NCBI RefSeq assembly: GCF_003576645.1 | Contig: NC_044930.1 | Coordinates: 21,168,302-21,232,301, forward strand | DNA length: 64,000 nt | Source of the DNA: Ipomoea triloba | Taxonomy: Eukaryota > Streptophyta > Magnoliopsida > Solanales > Convolvulaceae | Direction: 5' to 3' | Part shown: positions 59,801-64,000 of the stretch, one piece after another | Position numbering within the stretch: position 1 is the stretch's first letter | Layout: each line of letters opens with the position of its first letter | Notes under the pieces: generated by a model | Databases searched by the model: none | Told to the model about the DNA's origin: nothing | The model's input: the letters and a program-made list of their open reading frames with translations, nothing else | Position numbers and translations under genes: made by a program

Positions 59801-62582
59801 ACTTTATAAGAAAAAATGTAATACTTTTATATTTTGATATAAAAGAATTGTATTTTCTATAAAAATATTACATTTTCCCTAATAAGTAATACTGACAAGT
59901 GTTTGTTACTTATGTAAAGGGAAAATATAATACTTTTAAATCAAAATATAAAAGTATTACATTTTCCCTTAAGATTGTGTTTGGAAATTAAACCTGGAAA
60001 ATGTTTTATGGAAAATGAGTTATTTCCTTGCATTTTGGAAAACTGTCTTGATGTGTTTGGTTTATTTTCTAGAAAATAAGTAGAATTGTATAATTAAATA
60101 TTTTAATTATTTTATGTAAAATATAAAAATATTAATAAATTATTAAAAATAATATTATTTATTTTTTTAAATCAAATAATATTATTTAAAAAAAATTTTA
60201 AAAGAAGGGCAGGAACCAGAGCAATTCTCTAGTTTTCGCAGGAAACTAGAGAACACTTTTCAGAACTGGTGGAAAGCAGACAAAGTTTATGCGCAGGCCA
60301 ATTTTTGCGGTCTGAAAAATGACTTTTGCCAAATTTTGACAGAAGTCATTTTGCCCCAAAGCAACATTGTTTTCCTTTGACCCGGAAAATGATTTTCGTT
60401 TAATTTCGATTTTCCAAGCTCTTCCAAATACTAGAAACCCGAAATCATTTTTCGAGTTTCTAAAACATCCTAAAAGTATTACAATTTTCCATATAAGTAA
60501 TAAACAATATATTCTTAATTAGTATTACATTTGTGCAAATAAGTATTACATTTTTATCTTGATCCGACCCGTATTATCACGGTGAGATAGTTTCACGTAA
60601 GTTTTTACCTTTAACTTATGCAACTCTATTTTATTTTATTTTTATATTGTTTTAATATTTTTAAATGTTTCATTTAACAGTAATCCAAAATCTTTGAAAT
60701 TTTGTTACATTGTGAAACTCTCATCGAATTTTATCTTATCCTGAGCAATTTAAATATCAATATATTTAAAGAGTTACTTCCAGCGGAGTTCCCTTTTCTT
60801 TGGTAGCAATTTCAAATTTAGTACTAGACTATCGTTTTTGTCATTTAGCACCTTAGATTATCATATTTTGGACACTTTTGATCTATTCGATGACTTTTCT
60901 AGTGAAACTCTATTTTAGACAGGATATTTTTGTCTCTTCAAACCTTTTATTATTTTTCCAATGAGTTAATTCTAGCGGAGGTCCCTTGTCTTTAGTGGTA
61001 ATTCCAACTTTTGTCTCAGGCAATGAATTTGCCATTTAACAACCCATATTATCATATTTTTGACACTTTTGGTCCTTCCAATGACTTTTTTTTTTAGGTG
61101 AACCCCTATTTTAGGTAAGGACATTTTTTTGTTGTCAATTTTTTTTTAATTTTCCAATTTTACAAATTTAGTATCAAACAATCGTGATTTGCACAATTTC
61201 CTTCACCAGATTCTTGTCTTCATCTTCTTCACCCTGGCCCCAAAATCGTCTTTCGTTAATGGCGATACCGAGTACGTGAGGACTTATGGGTACGGGGGAA
61301 TCATTTTACAATGCAGTTGGAAAATTCATGATGTCCCCACCCGATTGGCTTCAATCTTACTGCTATTGTTTTAGTCCACGGTTCTGTGAATCATCTACTA
61401 TAGTTGTAGAGCAAAAAGGAAAAATAAAAAGAAGAAATAAGTCTCTTATTTGTCATCGAAAAATAACCTTTCCTAAAATTGGATTTTACAAGAAAAGTCA
61501 TTCGAATGACCAAAAGTGCCCAAAATATGATAGTTTATGGGTTAACTGAGAAAAACGAATGTCTAGGACTAATTTTGGAAGTGACACCAAAGACAAGGGA
61601 AAACCTGTCTAAAATAGAGTTACACCAGAAAAGTCATAAGAATAACCAAAAGTGTCCAGTTTGGGATGTTAAATGACAAAAATGATAGTCTGAAACTAAA
61701 TTTAAAATTGACACGAAAAGACAAGTACCGTTGCTGGAATTGACTCTATGTTTAAATGTTTAAATATTTTCAAGTTTAGAAGTTGAGAATCTTACATGGA
61801 AATGTCATTATCGTTTATGAAATAAAAATTGGTCAAACTTAATTTTATTTTACTTACCTTTGAAGAATTTAATTTGTTTTTAATTTTCACACGAGATATT
61901 GATCACATTTAAACATTAACTTTGGATCGATGTTACGTTTTATATATGTAGAGCCTTTGCTTTGAAGCAAGGAAGCTAAGGATTTCCGGTGGTGAAGAAC
62001 CTAGTTATTGGTCATGGACTTTGGACTCTACTACTGGGTATGCAAATCTATCTGGGCAAATATAACTTTAATTAACTAGAATAACAAGCTAAGCTAAGTA
62101 TATATTAATTATACTGCTCCTTTTGATCTATATAAAGATGGTTAATTGCGTGTAGGTATGAGGTTGCAGAACTTTTGCAAATGAGCTGGTTTGAAATCGG
62201 ATTTACCTGTGACATTCGGTGCCTATCAAAGATGACTTGTTACTCTGCATATCTTGTATTCAAACTTGTAGTGGGAGGCTTTCAGGATGTCAACACAGCA
62301 CTCACATGCGTAAGATATTCAAAGGACAAGAACCTATATGGTAAGTTGCGGGGACAGAATCGGAACTCTCAGGTCTTTTTAGCAAAGACAAAGTCTTATG
62401 GTGATTGCGGTCAGTTTCCGGCCGATGACCGTTCTGATGGATGGATGGAGATCAAGCTTGGAGACTTTTACGTTAGCAGTGGAAATGAAGGTGGGGTTGA
62501 ATTTCAACTATGGCATGTATCAGATCAGTACTGGTTATCTGGCTTTGTGGTTAAGGGCATTGAAGTTCGACGAACAAATTAA
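56856..62582 (+). CDS. CC-NB-ARC-LRR receptor with C-terminal PP2 lectin domain
   Basis: Exons 56856-59400, 59493-59572, 61952-62037, 62156-62582; introns GT-AG with phases 1, 0, 2; predicted 1045 aa, no internal stop. Residues 1-130: Rx-like coiled coil with an EDVID-type EDDIE (about 74-78). NB-ARC: P-loop GMGGIGKTT (165-173), kinase-2 YLIVVDDIW (238-246), RNBS-B GSRILLTTR (264-272), GLPL (328-331), RNBS-D CFLYLGIYHED, MHD (457-459). LRRs about 520-830 (LRVLDLS, LEILKLKN, LEKLRVRG). A short acidic linker (849-875) leads to PP2 (876-1045). NLRs act as intracellular immune receptors; PP2 proteins bind glycans in the cytosol. If intron 1 is kept, translation stops at 59417, giving an 853-aa NLR without PP2. 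Motifs needed for ATP binding are intact, so it is probably functional. Splicing is predicted only. Confidence 0.88.
59641..60610. mobile_element. Nested MITEs in NLR intron 2
   Basis: Outer element: TAGACTGTTTCATGAATCC..AGACGGGTTAGG at ~59668 and, inverted, ACTATCTCACCGTGATAATACGGGTCGG at ~60600; its body is repeats of AAGTATTACATTTTCCCT. Inner element ~59985-60470 with inverted ends GTTTGGAAATTAAACCTGGAAAATG / CATTTTCCGGGTCAAAGGAAAAC-like, interrupting the repeats. Both lack coding capacity. Confidence 0.55.
60770..61748. mobile_element. Foldback element with single-copy centre in NLR intron 2
   Basis: Left arm 60770-61150 has two ~190-bp tandem units (GACACTTTTG, CTATTTTAG); the right arm ~61400-61748 is the complement in reverse order (CTAAAATAGAGTTACACC, CCAAAAGTGTCC). 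The centre, 61190-61400, is unrelated and GC-richer, with open frames on plus. Confidence 0.65.
61952..62582 (+). CDS. PP2 (Nictaba-like) exons of the NLR fusion
   Basis: Exons 3 and 4. Exon 3 encodes CFEARKLRISGGEEPSYWSW, matching the family start (C..sAr.L.I..g..p.YW.W); exon 4 continues YEVAELLQMSWFEI, SAYLVFKL, DGWMEIKLGDFY and GFVVKGIEVR, the ordered motifs of PP2 and Nictaba lectins. The domain is near full length. The acceptors (TATATGTAG, GCGTGTAG) and donor (ACTGG|GTATGC) are consensus. There is no ATG-led stand-alone PP2 start upstream in frame, which favours fusion over a separate gene, although an unseen promoter in intron 2 cannot be excluded. Confidence 0.85.
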
Positions 62583-63318
62583 GGATAGAAATTTAAGTTG
62601 TGGGATGTGAATATCAAATATTGGATATTGATCACAAAATGTGCCCATGTCTTTAGAGGCATTAATTGCGTTGACAAGTGTTCATTCTTTTAGGGTGTTT
62701 TTGGAAAGCATAAAAATAACTTTATGAAAATTGAGTCATTTATCAAAAAAAACACTTTTCTTTCTAGTGTTTGGTTGCATGCATTCAGGAAAGTTGTCTT
62801 GGTGTCATGCCCGGTTGCCCTCTGGCAAGGGCACAACACGACTAGCCGCCACCTCGGGCGACCTAGCACGCAGCCACAGTAGGAGGGCACATTCGGCGCC
62901 TTGACATCGGGCGGCGGTTGCACCCTCAGGCGACCCCCTCTGGTGTGTCGGCTGCACCCGGCGCCCCACGTCTTGGCTCTCCATCTTGTCTTGTAGCGCC
63001 TTGCCTAGTACCTTGCACGACCTCTCCTTTTGGTCTTGCTTGACTCTATCTTGCACCCTAGCTATTTTCTTGCCTACCTCCCTGCCATGCAGCCAGCACC
63101 CCGCCATACCACGCTTCGCCATACCGCCACGCACGCACACTAGTCGCCACCCCGGTGGCCATGCACACCTTCGGTATTGTGCCCCCCTTCCGGTGGGGCG
63201 TCGTAACCACAACACGGGCCACCCTAGGCTCGCCGGGGGCGCCGTGGTCAGAGGTGGCAGGTTGGCCTCGCCGTCGGCGAATTATCGGCCGACCGATAGG
63301 CAGTCGGGGGGGGGGGGG
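62583..63318. other. NLR 3' flank and a GC-rich segment
   Basis: 62583-62800 is AT-rich 3' flank with MITE-like words also seen in intron 2 (GTGTTTGGTT, AAGTTGTCTTGG). From 62806 base composition jumps to high GC up to the gap. Minus-strand frame 63215-62805 is open for 136 codons with no recognisable domain. The segment ends in a G13 run. Confidence 0.5.
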
Positions 63319-63903
63319 NNNNNNNNNNNNNNNNNNNNNNNNNNNNNNNNNNNNNNNNNNNNNNNNNNNNNNNNNNNNNNNNNNNNNNNNNNNNNNNNNN
63401 NNNNNNNNNNNNNNNNNNNNNNNNNNNNNNNNNNNNNNNNNNNNNNNNNNNNNNNNNNNNNNNNNNNNNNNNNNNNNNNNNNNNNNNNNNNNNNNNNNNN
63501 NNNNNNNNNNNNNNNNNNNNNNNNNNNNNNNNNNNNNNNNNNNNNNNNNNNNNNNNNNNNNNNNNNNNNNNNNNNNNNNNNNNNNNNNNNNNNNNNNNNN
63601 NNNNNNNNNNNNNNNNNNNNNNNNNNNNNNNNNNNNNNNNNNNNNNNNNNNNNNNNNNNNNNNNNNNNNNNNNNNNNNNNNNNNNNNNNNNNNNNNNNNN
63701 NNNNNNNNNNNNNNNNNNNNNNNNNNNNNNNNNNNNNNNNNNNNNNNNNNNNNNNNNNNNNNNNNNNNNNNNNNNNNNNNNNNNNNNNNNNNNNNNNNNN
63801 NNNNNNNNNNNNNNNNNNNNNNNNNNNNNNNNNNNNNNNNNNNNNNNNNNNNNNNNNNNNNNNNNNNNNNNNNNNNNNNNNNNNNNNNNNNNNNNNNNNN
63901 NNN
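63319..63903. other. Assembly gap (585 N) with poly-G edges
   Basis: N run between G13 (63306-63318) and C+G16 (63904-63920). Poly-G on both sides suggests sequencing failure. Frames spanning it are meaningless. Confidence 0.95.
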
Positions 63904-64000
63904 CGGGGGGGGGGGGGGGGTTTAGTAAATCTGCCCACCCAGAATGTAGGGAATAAATATAAGAAGTAACGACTTAGTACACAAGTGATTGGGTTGCCCG

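Noticed and set aside
63155..63969. Long frames across the gap at 63319-63903
   Set aside because: Translated N and poly-G only.

Overview
The window is plant nuclear DNA, probably from a dicot. Three things show this: Ty3/gypsy and Ty1/copia LTR retrotransposons of plant type, a PIF/Harbinger relic with a plant MYB/SANT-like protein, and an intact intron-containing CC-NB-ARC-LRR resistance-type gene. The Rx/R1-like NLR and the TE mix would suit an asterid, but this is a weak guess. The sequence is a short-read scaffold: two long N gaps (3258-3778, 63319-63903), three single-N joins (7483, 41398, 43215), poly-G at one gap, and near-identical duplications at the single-N joins that look like unmerged contigs.

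Region 1-30.5 kb is a nest of insertions, almost all read on the minus strand. The oldest layer is a PIF/Harbinger MYB-plus-transposase relic (29349-30537). A Tekay-like LTR lies in it (to 29348), carrying a 156-aa plus-strand ORF behind a splice acceptor. Athila-like element E2 (5' LTR 25271-26480) sits in that LTR. E2 was hit twice: by element E1 (Tekay-like chromovirus, pol at 1-3257, 5' LTR 3779-6381) in its 3' LTR, and by Athila-like element E3 (11080-20816, target duplication GTGTC) in its interior. E2 and E3 have lost RT, RNase H and integrase. They keep a tRNA-Asp primer site, gag or gag-protease remains, an Athila ORF1-like gene with its own upstream promoter-like and splice-leader cassette, and a ~600-bp non-coding domain next to the 3' LTR. 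That domain occurs in three diverged elements (E2, E3, E4), and its stems change sequence while keeping complementarity.

Region 30.5-45.7 kb starts with a 410-bp copia-like LTR and about 4 kb of non-coding element interior. A complete-ended but dead Ty1/copia element follows (35783-45646, target duplication GAAAT). Inside it are a truncated Athila-like copy E4 (37028-~39474), a solo LTR E5 (40725-44003, target duplication GGTTC) and a foldback MITE in its 3' LTR.

Region 45.7-56 kb has no recognisable gene. It holds AT-rich minisatellites, foldback/TIR elements built around ~22-bp repeats, and a solo LTR E6 (50355-51699, target duplication CCGAG).

Region 56-62.6 kb is the one intact host gene. 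A degraded relic of an NLR N-terminus (56140-56285) precedes a four-exon gene (56856-62582). The predicted 1045-aa protein is a coiled-coil NB-ARC-LRR receptor fused to a C-terminal phloem-protein-2 (Nictaba-like lectin) domain. Intron 2 is swollen by nested MITEs and a foldback element. A GC-rich segment and a gap end the window.
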